A program made the position numbers and the translations under genes. Positions 12,321 to 22,739 of a stretch of 64,000 nt of DNA are shown in pieces. Below the pieces are notes generated by a model. The model saw nothing but the letters and a program-made list of their open reading frames with translations, ran no database searches and was not told the origin of the DNA. The stretch's first letter is position 1. Each line of letters opens with the position of its first letter. This DNA is from Hevea brasiliensis (Eukaryota; Streptophyta; Magnoliopsida; Malpighiales; Euphorbiaceae): the NCBI RefSeq assembly GCF_030052815.1, contig NC_079510.1, positions 30,271,823-30,335,822 of the forward strand, read 5' to 3'.

Positions 12321-13077
12321 ATTCCCACTGCAACAGGGCTTAATGGAACAGTAAATTTGGGTCACAAAAACTGAAAATTCTGCCCTCTTAGTTTTAAGTT
12401 TGGAAATGGTATTTGTGACTTATTCCAACAAGTTTTAAATGCAAAATGTGGTATCTTTGAGAACTTAGGTTCAATAAATTTATTGTGTATGAAAAAGTCA
12501 ACATTTTGGTTGACTAGTAAGATGAATAGTAAACAAAATGACACATATTACATAAGTAATACAACTTGAAATATAAAATGTAATTAACACAAATGGATTG
12601 TTTAGAGTATAAATGAGATAAAGTTATCATTAGGATTTACGTCTTTGTTTCAAATAGGATTATAATACCTTGTACAAAAATTGGTACATGAGAGGTAATA
12701 ATGTGAATACTAATTCATATAAATATTGTAACGATTAGATGAATCACATGGATGGGTAAATGGGTTAATTGCTCTCATCATGAGAGAAATGGAAATATTT
12801 CGATGTACAAATGGTACATGAAAATCGATTGATGTAAATTGCAATTAACGTGAATGTTATGATGAATGCATAAATTATATAAAAATGAGATTTGAAGATT
12901 TATGTTTCTACTATAAATAAAATTAAAATACTATGAACGATAATTGAAACATAAAATGAAATAATAAAACTTATGAACATTTAATGATATTATGTGCCCT
13001 TGTATTGCCTAGACATGTGTGTCGGATTGGATAGTTTGGCATGCCAATAGGGTATTGTTTTAGCAGTACTGCGAAAG

Positions 13078-13117
13078 GCTTTATGCCTGTATTCATGGCT
13101 TTATGCCCGTATTCATG
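13078..13117 (+). repeat. 20-bp minisatellite, 2 units
   Basis: GGCTTTATGCC(T/C)GTATTCAT occurs twice in LTR 1. The equivalent place in LTR 2 has three units, so this short array has changed copy number since the LTRs separated. Confidence 0.8.
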
Positions 13118-13416
13118 GCTTTTATGCTGATTATGTGATATCATGGCTTTTTAGCCATACTGACTGCATACGTGGTTGACGTTCTGCGTCCCATGGTATG
13201 ACGGCCCGAGGCACCGCGGTGTCCAGTGCCAACGACCCGTTATCCAGTGCAGTCGTCCAGTATAGGTTACTTGGGCAACCAAATGAATGAAAGTGGACAA
13301 AGTTAACGAAAAGAAAAAAATAAAAAAAGGGATATACAAATGCAAACCAAATAAGGCATATACATTAAATACACATTTATTTTCTGCTATTTTCTTTTAT
13401 TTTATTATTGCACCAC

Positions 13417-13447
13417 TAAGCTTTATGCTTAAGCGTCGCTTTTACGC
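13417..13447 (+). other. Double hairpin of LTR 1
   Basis: TAAGC-TTTAT-GCTTA (13417-13431) directly after CACCAC, then a weakened second stem GCGT...ACGC (13433-13447). The second stem is more complete in LTR 2. Confidence 0.6.
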
Positions 13448-14039
13448 TGTAGGTATTGAAGATTTGGACAGAGGGCCCGGTAGACCACGCAGTTGGGTAA
13501 GGCCGTTCCACGATTACGCATAGTGTGCATGTCACCTCACCGTCTGCGATTGCATTGGTAGGACACTAGGTGTCATTTTGGTATTTTGTAATTGATTTTA
13601 TTTTCTCATGTGTAAATGAACTTACGAAATGTAATTTGATGTTCATGTAAATAATGAGAATTGTGTTTATAAATGGAAAAGTGAATGTTTATCTGTAATT
13701 TATATATGATTATCACATGTGATGAATGATTGAGAAACGAATGGTTGAAAAATATTGAGATCTTGATATTGGAGTTTGTGAATGGATGAATATGATTATT
13801 AGAAGTGTTTTTCACGAGTTCCAAGAACTGCTTTCTCCATTTTTAGTGGTACTCCATGGATTTTCTTTAAAATTTTCGGAACCTCAAATAAATTACAATT
13901 TCAATAAATGAATTATATTTCACAAGTTATATTCAAAACTACGATAAAAATGAATTAAGATAAAATAGAGTGCTCCGGCACACTGTGTGGCATAACTTGC
14001 TCGGCTACACTGTAATCGGGTAAGGGGTGTCACATTTAG

Positions 14040-14051
14040 TGGTATCAGAGC
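14040..14051 (+). promoter_or_regulatory. Primer-binding site, gag copy 1
   Basis: TGGTATCAGAGC, complementary to the 3' end of initiator tRNA-Met, 5 nt (TTTAG) after the LTR end. Defines the internal region. Confidence 0.95.
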
Positions 14052-14161
14052 ACGGTTTAGGCGTTTCTGGGCCTAGATTGAGTCCATACCATGCATTGCA
14101 TTTGTAAGAGTCGAGGCGACACTAATGCAGATCTGTTTATCTTTCTTATTTTGAATAGGAT

Positions 14162-15415
14162 ATGGACCCTTCATCACTGAGAGCAGTCGAGGAGGAAGTG
14201 GAGAGTCATACTCCACCTGCAGCAGCTGAGACTGGGGGCATGGGAGAACCTGCTCCGCCAACAAAGTGAGCTCGCCACCTCCACAGGCCATGTTCCAACA
14301 AATGGCCGATTTCTTTAGACAAATGGCTGGGGTAATGCCAGCACCACCACCACCACCAGCTCCACAGCAGAAATCACACCTAGAAAGGCTAAGAAAGTTT
14401 GGAGCAGTGGACTTCTATGGCAAGAGAGAAGATGATTCTGTTGCAGTCGAGAATTGGTTGAACAGAATAGGCAGAGTTCTAAAACAACTCCACTGCACAC
14501 CAGAGTAAAACCTAGAAGCTGTCATATCTCTGTTACAAGATGATGCATACGAGTGGTGGGACACGGTGTCCAGTGAAGTACAGCAGGAAATAGTAACTTG
14601 GGACTTCTTTCTCTCCGAATTCAAGAAGAAATATGTGGGTACTGTATACCTGGAAGAGAGAAGAAGGGAATTCATTAACCTGAGGCAGAGACAGTTGTCA
14701 GTGGCCGAATATGAGAAGGAATTTGTTCGATTAAGCCGCTATGGAAGGGAGATAGTCCCTAATGAAGCTGAAAGATGTAAGAGATTTGAAGAGGGACTAA
14801 ATGACAACATCAAGATCCAGCTCACTGCCTTGGGAATCACTGACTTCACCAAGCTAGTGGAAGCTGCATTAAAAGTGGAGAAAGTGAGAATAAATGAACA
14901 AAATAGGAAAGATAGGCAGCGTAAGAGGGAATTTGGACCAGGACAGTCAAGTATACCGACTGATAGTAAGAAGTTTAAGGGTTCTGGTTCACAAGATCAG
15001 ACACAGGACCACAGAGGCCAGATTGGAATATCTATAGCTAGTTCCCCGGGCATAATAATAAGGGGATCAACCTGATGCTGAATGTATGCATTGTGGTAGA
15101 AGACACAGAGGGGAGTGTCGATTGTTAACTGGAGAGTGTTTCAAGTGTGGGGCTAAGGATCATTTCATAAGAGATTGCCCTCAGAGGAGTGGTTCAATAG
15201 CTCCGGTACAAGTTGATAGACCTTTCCCTATAGTTCAAAGGGGTAAAAGATCGGGTAGAGCAGAAATGGTTGACATTTCACAGGAGATTGTTTCTGAGAC
15301 AGTTGAAAAGCCCGAAGTCAGGGTGGCACCACAAGTATATGCTATGGAAGCTCAGAAGAGCCAAACCTGCATAATCGATGAGGCGATACAAGGAAGTGAA
15401 GAAACAAGAAGGTAG
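14162..15415 (+). pseudogene. gag: TR-GAG Gag, copy 1 (broken)
   Basis: Gag-like structural protein of a non-autonomous Ty3/gypsy element, expected to form the particle that packages its RNA. The start is ATG at 14162 (MDPSSLRAVEEE). The reading then has a proline/glutamine-rich N-terminal part, a capsid (Retrotrans_gag-like) domain with VTWDFFLSEFKKKYV near 14584-14625 and EYEKEFVRLSRYGREIV near 14710-14760, and a zinc knuckle CFKCGAKDHFIRDC (15139-15180) preceded by CMHCGRRHRGEC. Breaks: a ~4-bp loss near 14255 shifts into a stop, a TAA sits at 14506 where related Gags have glutamine, and a frameshift near 15060 separates capsid from knuckle. No protease or reverse transcriptase follows; 52 bp later the polypurine tract begins. 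Confidence 0.85.
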
Positions 15416-15466
15416 CAACTCCCCGATTACTTAAGTCAGATAAATTTCGAGGACGGAATTTAAATT

Positions 15467-15479
15467 AGAGGGGAAGAGT
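15467..15479 (+). promoter_or_regulatory. Polypurine tract, gag copy 1
   Basis: AGAGGGGAAGAGT directly abuts the TGTAACACCC of LTR 2, the expected plus-strand primer position. Confidence 0.9.
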
Positions 15480-18027
15480 TGTAACACCCTCCTGGTAGCA
15501 ACTCCGTACATTCTACTGTTCCGGTGACCGGTGTCGGTCTGGACAGCTAGAACGTCCGCAAAAATATTTAAACTAAAGTCAGGAACCATAATTAACTCAA
15601 ATATTAATAAGAAAAATTTAGTAAAAATTTTAGAAATAAAATACAACCAAGTTAAATGAACCGGTGCCCAAGCGATGGGTAACCAGAGGGAAGTTGCGGT
15701 TCTCGCAACGAGGAGCCCTAGACCCGGGGGAAAAATTATAAAATAATTTTTGGGACTCTAGAGAAGGGTCATTAAGGTTTCTATGGCATTAGAATGCCAA
15801 GAAAATATTTAGAAAAATTTTTCAATCGGTACAAACAATTTTAACCCGTTAAGCCAAACGGAGGGCATTTTGGTCATTTCGCCTTCAGAGGTGATTTTTG
15901 GCCGACTTGTCCAGTTAAGTAAATAATTATTATGATCTAAAATATGAGTAAATATTGGTAAAAATTTAATTAGAAATGAGTTAAAGAAAGAAGAAAGAAA
16001 AATCAAATAAAAAGGCATTTATGACATAAGCTTGATGTAATTAAAACCCCTTAGCCAATCAAAACTTAACAAATGCATTTATAAGACATTAAATAAGAGA
16101 AAAGAAGTCAAAATATGAAAAAGCAATCTGCTCACCTTCACCTTCTTCACTGAATCTCCATGGCCATTTTTCTTCATCAAATTTTCAAGCTTTAAGCTTG
16201 CAATATCTCTTTATCTATCCACCAAAATCCCTAAGCCCCTTTACTAAAATTTATCCCCACATCAAGAGGAATATTTTGATTATCAAAAAGTGAGGAAATT
16301 CCAAAGTTTCTACAAGTGCAAGAAGTGGTTAAAGTGAGGTTAGTGCTTACTTTTACAAATATTTCTTTATTTCTATGTTAAGGGACTTGAAATAAGTAAG
16401 GAATTGTAACTAAAATGAATAACAATTATGTGTATGAATGCCATGAATTTCGGCAGCCCTATTGAAGGAATAGAAATGAGTGTTTTGTTGGACTTAGAGT
16501 AGATTAGAAATGATGTTTAAGGTACATATACACAAGTATAATGAATTGGTATGCTAACTAAGGTAATTGGTGTAACCCTTGAATTTGAGCTAGGGTTTTA
16601 AGAGTGAAAATTTGACTTGGCTTAGGAAATTGTTAGAGAACATTTTAATGGTCAATTAGTGACTATTTTAGGTAATTTGACCACAATTTGGACTGAAATA
16701 ATGCATGGCAAAGTGAATGTGTAGGCTGCCTAAAGATAGCAGCAAGGTGACTGAGATTTCAGTCCACTTATACAGCCATAACTTTGGCTGTGTAGGTCCA
16801 ATTGGTGTTTGGCCAATTGGAAATGAAACTAGGCTTATAATGGCACATTTTTGCTGAAGAAACCATGCCCAAAAGACCAAAGTAAGAGGACCAAAAGTTG
16901 GCCCCAATCCGGATACCCTGCAACATCACCTGCAGAAATAACCAAATGAACAGTAACTGTTCATTTGGCCATAACTCACTGTAGATATGGTCAATTGACC
17001 TGAAATGTTTACAGAAACAAGTTAAGACATAGACAAACAACTTTCATGAAGAAACCTACCCCAAATTATGACCAGAACCTAACCCAAATGGCAGTGGCAG
17101 ATCCTTTGCTCATGTTATCAGAGATATGGTCAATTCTGCAGTTTGGCAATCCGGCCAGCTGTGGTTTTTGGACCATATATGGAGCTACAAAACTCCAAAT
17201 GGAGTGATTCAAATATGGAAATTCAACTAGACAAAATAAGGAACAACTTTCGTGTTTACCATTTTCTCAAATTCCCACTGCAACAGGGCTTAATGGAACA
17301 GTAAATTTGGGTCACAAAAACTGAAAATTCTGCCCTCTTGGTTTTAAGTTTGGAAATGGTATTTGTGACTTATTCCAACAAGTTTTAAATGCAAAATGTG
17401 GTATCTTTGAGAACTTAGGTTCAATAAATTTATTGTGTATGAAAAAGTCAACATTTTGGTTGACTAGTAAGGTGAATAGTAAACAAAATGACACATATTA
17501 CATAAGTAATACAACTTGAAATATAAAATGTAATTAACACAAATGGATTGTTTAGAGTATAAATGAGATAAAGTTATCATTAGGATTTATGTCTTTGTTT
17601 CAAATAGGATTATAATACCTTGTACAAAAATTGGTACATGAGAGGTAATAATGTGAATACTAATTCATATAAATATTGTAACGATTAGATGAATCACATG
17701 GATGGGTAAATGGGTTAATTGCTCTCATCATGAGAGAAATGGAAATATTTCGATGCACAAATGGTACATGAAAATCGATTGATGTAAATTGCAATTAACG
17801 TGAATGGTATGATGAATGCATAAATTATATAAAAATGAGATTTGAAGATTCATGTTTCTACTATAAATAAAATTAAAATAATATGAACGATAATTGGAAC
17901 ATAAAATGAAATAATAAAACTTATGAACATTTAATGATATTATGTGCCCTTGTATTGCCTAGACATGTGTGTCGGATTGGATAGTTTGGCATGCCAATAG
18001 GGTATTGTTTTAGCAGTACTGCGAAAG

Positions 18028-18088
18028 GCTTTATGCTTGTATTCATGGCTTTATGCCCGTATTCATGGCTTTTATGCCCGTATTCATG
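18028..18088 (+). repeat. 20-bp minisatellite, 3 units
   Basis: Three copies of GGCTTT(T)ATGCC(C/T)GTATTCAT; LTR 1 has two. Confidence 0.8.
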
Positions 18089-18386
18089 GCTTTTATGCCG
18101 ATTATGTGATATCATGGCTTTTTAGCCATACCGATCGTGATACGTGGTTGACGCTCAAGGTCCCATGGTATGACGCCCGAGGCACCGCGGTCCAAAGGCC
18201 AACGACCGTTATCCAAAGGCGGGCCCAAAGATAGGTTACTTGGGCAACCAAATGAATGAAAGTGGACAAAGTTAACGAAAAGAAAAAAATAAAAAAAAGG
18301 GATATACAAATGCAAACCAAATAAGGCATATACATTAAATACACATTTATTTTCTGCTATTTTCTTTTATTTTATTATTGCACCAC

Positions 18387-18422
18387 TAAGCTTTATGCTT
18401 AGCGCGTCGCTTTTGCAACGCG
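18387..18422 (+). other. Double hairpin of LTR 2
   Basis: TAAGC-TTTAT-GCTTA (18387-18401), then CGCGTCGC-TTTT-GCAACGCG (18403-18422) with 7 of 8 positions paired. Preceded by GCACCAC, as in all related LTRs. Confidence 0.75.
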
Positions 18423-19011
18423 TAGGTATTGAAGATTTGGACAGAGGGCCCAGTAGACCACAGATTGGGTAAGGCCGTTCACAGTTCTGCATAGTGTCTG
18501 TGTCACCTCACCGTCATAGTGCATTGGTAGGACACTAGGTGTCATTTTGGTATTTTGTAATTGATTTTATTTTCTCATGTGTAAATGAACTTACGAAATG
18601 TAATTTGATGTTCATGTAAATAATGAGAATTGTGTTTATAAATGGAAAAGTGAATGTTTATCTGTAATTTATATATGATTATCACATGTGATGAATGATT
18701 GAGAAACGAATGGTTGAAAAATATTGAGATCTTGATATTGGAGTTTGTGAATGGATGAATATGATTATTAGAAGTGTTTTTCACAGGTTCCGAAGAACTG
18801 TTTTCTCCATTTTTAGCTGGTACTCCGCCGGATTTTCTTTAAAATTTTCGGAACCTCAAATAAATTACAATTTCAATAAATGAATTATATTTCACAAGTT
18901 ATATTCAAAACTACGATAAAAATGAATTAAGATAAAATAGAGTGCTCCGGCACACTGAGTGGCATAACTTGCTCGGCTACACTGTAATCGGGTAAGGGGT
19001 GTCACATTTAG

Positions 19012-19023
19012 TGGTATCAGAGC
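19012..19023 (+). promoter_or_regulatory. Primer-binding site, gag copy 2
   Basis: TGGTATCAGAGC, 5 nt after the end of LTR 2; same initiator tRNA-Met complement as in copy 1. Confidence 0.95.
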
Positions 19024-19133
19024 ACGGTTTAGGCGTTTCTGGGCCTAGATTGAGTCCATACCATGCATTGCATTTGTAAGAGTCGAGGTGACACTAATGC
19101 AGATCTGTTTATCTTTCTTATTTTGAATAGGAT

Positions 19134-20390
19134 ATGGACCCTTCATCACTGAGAGCAGTCGAGGAGGAAGTGGAGAGTCATACTCCACCTGCAGCAGCTG
19201 AGACTGGGGGCATGGGAGAACCTGCTCCGCCAGCTCAGGCGGAGCCTGCTCAGCCTCCACAAGCCATGTTCCAACAAATGGCCGATTTCCTTAGACAAAT
19301 GGTCGGGGTAATGCCAGCACCACCACCACCACCAGCTCCACAGCAGAAATCACACCTGGAAAGGCTAAGAAAGTTTGGAGCAGTGGACTTCTATGGCAAG
19401 AGAGAAGATGATTCTCATTGCGGTAGAATTGGTTGAATGCAACAGCAGAGTTCTAAAACAACTCCACTACACACCAGAGTAAAACCTAGAAGCTGTCATA
19501 TCTCTGTTACAAGATGATGCATACGAGTGGTGGGACACGGTGTCCAGTGAAGTACAGCAGGAAATAGTAACTTGGGACTTCTTTCTCTCCGAATTCAAGA
19601 AGAAATATGTGGCATCAGATACACCGAAAGAGAGAAGAAGGGAATTCATTAACCCGAGGCGTAAACAGCTTGTCGATGGCGAATATGAGAAGGAATTTGT
19701 TCGATTAAGCCGCTATGGAAGGGAGATAGTCCCTAATGAAGCTGAAAGATGTAAGAGATTTGAAGAGGGACTAAATGACAACATCAAGATCCAGCTCACT
19801 GCCTTGGGAATCACTGACTTCACCAAGCTAGTGGAAGCTGCATTAAAAGTGGAGAAAGTGAGAATAAATGAACAAAATAGGAAAGATAGGCAGCGTAAGA
19901 GGGAATTTGGACCAGGACAGTCAAGTATATCGACTGATAGTAAGAAGTTTAAGGGTGCTGGTTCACAAGATCAGACACAGGACCACAGAGGCCAGATTGG
20001 AATATCTATAGCTAGTTCCCCGGCATAATAACAAGGGGATCAACCCCAGTGCCTGAATGTATGCATTGTGGTAGAAGACACAGAGGGGAGTGTCGGTTGT
20101 TAACTGGAGAGTGTTTCAAGTGTGGGGCTAAGGATCATTTCATAAGAGATTGCCCTCAGAGGAGTGGTTCAATAGCTCCGGTACAAGTTGATAGACCTTT
20201 CCCTATAGTTCAAAGGGGTAAAAGATCGGGTAGAGCAGAAATGGTTGACATTTCACAGGAGATTGTTTCTGAGACAGTTGAAAAGCCCGAAGTCAGGGTG
20301 GCACCACAAGTATATGCTATGGAAGCTCAGGAAGAGCCAAACCCAGTCACTGATGAGGCGATACAAGGAAGTGAAGAAACAAGAAGGTAG
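19134..20390 (+). pseudogene. gag: TR-GAG Gag, copy 2 (broken)
   Basis: Second tandem copy. The N-terminal part is intact from ATG 19134 (no 4-bp loss), through the FQQMADFLRQMVGVMP segment and a run of prolines, until a frameshift near 19410. A TAA at about 19481 occupies the same codon as the stop in copy 1. The capsid part resumes at 19540 with the FFLSEFKKKYV motif and runs to ~20025. A frame change then leads to the zinc knuckle reading (20049-20390) with CMHCGRRHRGEC and CFKCGAKDHFIRDC. Two short stretches (19410-19450 and 19610-19680) differ from copy 1 far more than the rest, so some breaks may be sequence errors. Gag-only, like copy 1. Confidence 0.85.
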
Positions 20391-20437
20391 CAACTCCCGA
20401 CATTTAGTCGGGTAAATTTCGAGGACGAAATTTAAAT

Positions 20438-20449
20438 TAGAGGAAGAGT
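20438..20449 (+). promoter_or_regulatory. Polypurine tract, gag copy 2
   Basis: TAGAGGAAGAGT abuts LTR 3 at 20450; two G residues shorter than the tract of copy 1. Confidence 0.85.
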
Positions 20450-22090
20450 TGTAACACCCTCCTGTAGCAACTCCGCACATTCTATTCGGTGACTGTGGTG
20501 TCGATGCAGACTAGAACGTCCGCAAAAATATTTAAACTAAAGTCAGGAACCATAATTAACTCAAATATTAATAAGAAAAATTTAGTAAAAATTTTAGAAA
20601 TAAAATACAACCAAGTTAAATGAACCGGTGCCCAAGCGATGGGTAACCAGAGGGAAGTTGTGGTTCTCACAACGAGGAGCCCTAGACCCGGGGGAAAAAT
20701 TATAAAATAATTTTTGGGACTCTAGAGAAGGGTCATTAAGGTTCCTATGGCATTAGAATGCCAAGAAAATATTTAGAAAAATTTTTCAATCGGTACAAAC
20801 AATTTTAACCCGTTAAGCCAAACGGAGGGCATTTTGGTCATTTCGCCTTCAGAGGTGATTTTTGGCCGACTTGTCCAGTTAAGTAAATAATTATTATGAT
20901 CTAAAATATGAGTAAATATTGGTAAAAATTTAATTAGAAATGAGTTAAAGAAAGAATAAAGAAAAATCAAATAAAAAGGCATTTATGACATAAGCTTGGT
21001 GTAATTAAAACCCCTTAGCCAATCAAAACTTAAAAAATGCATTTATAAGACATTAAATAAGAGAAAAGAAGTCAAAATATGAAAAAGTAATCTGCTCACC
21101 TTCACCTTCTTCATTGAATCTCCATGGCCATTTTTCTTCATCAAATTTTCAAGCTTTAAGCTTGCAATATCTCTTTATCTATCCACCAAAATCCCTAAGC
21201 CCCTTTACTAAAATTTATCCCCACATCAAGAGGAATATTTTGATTATCAAAAAGTGAGGAAATTCCAAAGTTTCTACAAGTGCAAGAAGTGGTTAAAGTG
21301 AGGTTAGTGCTTACTTTTACAAATATTTCTTTATTTCTATGTTAAGGGACTTGAAATAAGTAAGGAATTGTAACTAAAATGAATAACAATTATGTGTATG
21401 AATGCCATGAATTTCGGCAGCCCTATTGAAGGAATAGAAATGAGTGTTTTGTTGGACTTAGAGTAGATTAGAAATGATGTTTAAGGTACATATACACAAG
21501 TATAATGAATTGGTATGCTAACTAAGGTAATTGGTGTAACCCTTGAATTTGAGCTAGGGTTTTAAGAGTTCTGCATAGTGTGTATGTCACCTCACCGTCT
21601 GCAGTGCATTGGTAGGACACTAGGTGTCATTTTGGTATTTTGTAATTGATTTTATTTTCTCATATGTAAATGAACTTACGAAATGTAATTTGATGTTCAT
21701 GTAAATAATGAGAATTGTGTTTATAAATGGAAAAGTGAATGTTTATCTGTAATTTATATATGATTATCACATGTGATGAATGATTGAGAAACGAATGGTT
21801 GAAAAATATTGAGATCTTGATATTGGAGTTTGTGAATGGATGAATATGATTATTAGAAGTGTTTTTCACGAGTTCCAAGAACTGCTTTTCTCCATTTTTA
21901 GCCAAGATCTACTGAATTTTCTTTAAAATTTTCGGAACCTCAAATAAATTACAATTTCAATAAATGAATTATATTTCACAAGTTATATTCAAAACTATGA
22001 TAAAAATGAATTAAGATAAAATAGAGTGCTCCGGCACACTGAGTGGCATAACTTGCTCGGCTACACTGTAGTCGGGTAAGGGGTGTCACA
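20450..22090 (+). repeat. TR-GAG LTR 3 with ~1.9-kb internal deletion
   Basis: Starts TGTAACACCC and ends GGGTGTCACA, but jumps at ~21569 from the segment equivalent to 16607 in LTR 2 to the one equivalent to ~18494. The breakpoint shares AGT on both sides, a microhomology deletion. The double hairpin and the ~200-bp repeats are lost. Followed by TTTAG and then Cassandra, not by a PBS. Confidence 0.88.
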
Positions 22091-22225
22091 TTTAGAAAGG
22101 TCCCTTAGGCAAATCCCACATCGGCAAAGCACGGAGATGGTCTTGGGCTCAAAAGTAATGATATATAAGATGGGGGAACTAATCACTAGAGGCGCCTTTT
22201 GGTGGAATGGCCTGGAGAGTTGGAA

Positions 22226-22290
22226 GAACTCCAGGGTTAAGCGTGCTCGCTTGAGAGAAATCCTAGGATGGGTGACCTCCTGGGAAGTTC
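22226..22290 (+). other. 5S rRNA-like segment in Cassandra LTR 1
   Basis: Resembles the second half of plant 5S rRNA, including the RNA polymerase III control region: GTTAAGCGTGCTCGCTTGAG (box A area), then TAGGATGGGTGACC and TCCTGGGAAG (box C). The first ~50 nt of 5S rRNA are absent, so it is not a 5S gene. Confidence 0.85.
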
Positions 22291-22587
22291 TCCATTCCAC
22301 CTATGGGACAAAACCGTGAGGCTTATGGCCAAAGCGGACAATTCCTCTAGTGGTTGGTTCCCGATCGTTACAATTGGTATCAGAGCCGCTCGCGTGTCCT
22401 CTTGGGCGATGGTGGGGCAAACCTCAGCGAGGACGCTGAGTCCCGAAAGGGGGGGAGAAAGGTCCCTTTGGCAAATCCCACATCGGCAAAGCACGGAGAT
22501 GGTCTTGGGCTCAAAAGTAATGATATATAAGATGGGGGAACTAATCACTAGAGGCGCCTTTTGGTGGAATGGCCTGGAGAGTTGGAA

Positions 22588-22652
22588 GAACTCTAGGGTT
22601 AAGCGTGCTCGCTTGAGAGAAATCCTAGGATGGGTGACCTCCTGGGAAGTTC
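22588..22652 (+). other. 5S rRNA-like segment in Cassandra LTR 2
   Basis: Near-identical to the block at 22226-22290, with one visible difference (CTCTAGGG for CTCCAGGG). Confidence 0.85.
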
Positions 22653-22739
22653 TCCATTCCACCTATGGGACAAAACCGTGAGGCTTATGGCCAAAGCGGA
22701 CAATTCCTCTAGTGGTTGGTTCCCGATCGTTACACCTAG

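Larger units (their letters stand above)
10535..14034 (+). repeat. TR-GAG LTR 1 (3500 bp)
   Basis: Begins TGTAACACCC and ends GGGGTGTCACA, followed by TTTAG and the PBS. It matches LTR 2 almost base for base over long stretches (for example 11200-12100 against 16150-17050). Differences concentrate in short clusters near 13165-13265, 13435-13560 and 13805-13855. Confidence 0.9.
16339..18786 (+). promoter_or_regulatory. Intron-like segment of LTR 2
   Basis: GAG|GTTAGTGC at 16339 and TTTTTCACAG|GTTCC at 18786 correspond in position to the splice-like signals of the solo LTR. In LTR 1 and LTR 3 the acceptor reads CACGAG instead of CACAG. Confidence 0.3.
15480..19006 (+). repeat. TR-GAG LTR 2 (3527 bp)
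   Basis: TGTAACACCC to GGGTGTCACA, preceded by a PPT and followed by TTTAG and a PBS, so it serves both as 3' LTR of one unit and 5' LTR of the next. Nearly identical to LTR 1 outside a few dense difference clusters. Confidence 0.9.
10535..22734 (+). mobile_element. Tandem TR-GAG array fused to Cassandra, TSD CCTAG
   Basis: Order: LTR (10535-14034), gag (14035-15479), LTR (15480-19006), gag (19007-20449), deleted LTR (20450-22090), spacer TTTAG, Cassandra TRIM (22096-22734). The block is flanked by CCTAG at 10530-10534 and 22735-22739, and the flanking copia LTR reads continuously across it. The internal regions code only for Gag, so movement depended on enzymes in trans. The LTR-gag-LTR-gag-LTR ladder fits unequal recombination between LTRs. 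The TSD pairs a TR-GAG left end with a Cassandra right end, so the composite seems to have inserted as a unit. Confidence 0.85.
22096..22734 (+). mobile_element. Cassandra-type TRIM with 5S-like LTRs
   Basis: Two direct repeats of 277 bp each (22096-22372 and 22458-22734) surround an 85-bp internal region with a PBS (TGGTATCAGAGCC, 22375-22387) and a polypurine tract (GAAAGGGGGGGAG, ending 22457). No coding capacity. Each LTR contains a 5S rRNA-like block, the hallmark of Cassandra. The LTRs end GTTACA but begin AAAGGTCCC instead of TG. The left LTR starts directly after the TTTAG spacer of LTR 3. The only target duplication is CCTAG, shared with the far left end of the array. Confidence 0.88.

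Noticed and set aside
14040..14051. tRNA gene fragments suggested by repeated TGGTATCAGAGC
   Set aside because: Each lies 2-8 nt from an LTR end and is only 11-13 nt long; these are primer-binding sites.
22091..22095. TTTAG as a target duplication of the array (against CCTAG)
   Set aside because: TTTAG is the constant spacer between LTR and PBS in this family and only 3 of 5 bases match; CCTAG at 22735 is an exact match.
22226..22652. 5S rRNA genes
   Set aside because: Only the 3' half of 5S rRNA is present, inside direct LTRs with a PBS and PPT between them; this is the Cassandra LTR, not a 5S locus.
22237..22681. 137-141-codon frames on both strands
   Set aside because: They run across the Cassandra LTR, PBS and PPT and repeat because the LTR is repeated; no coding signature.
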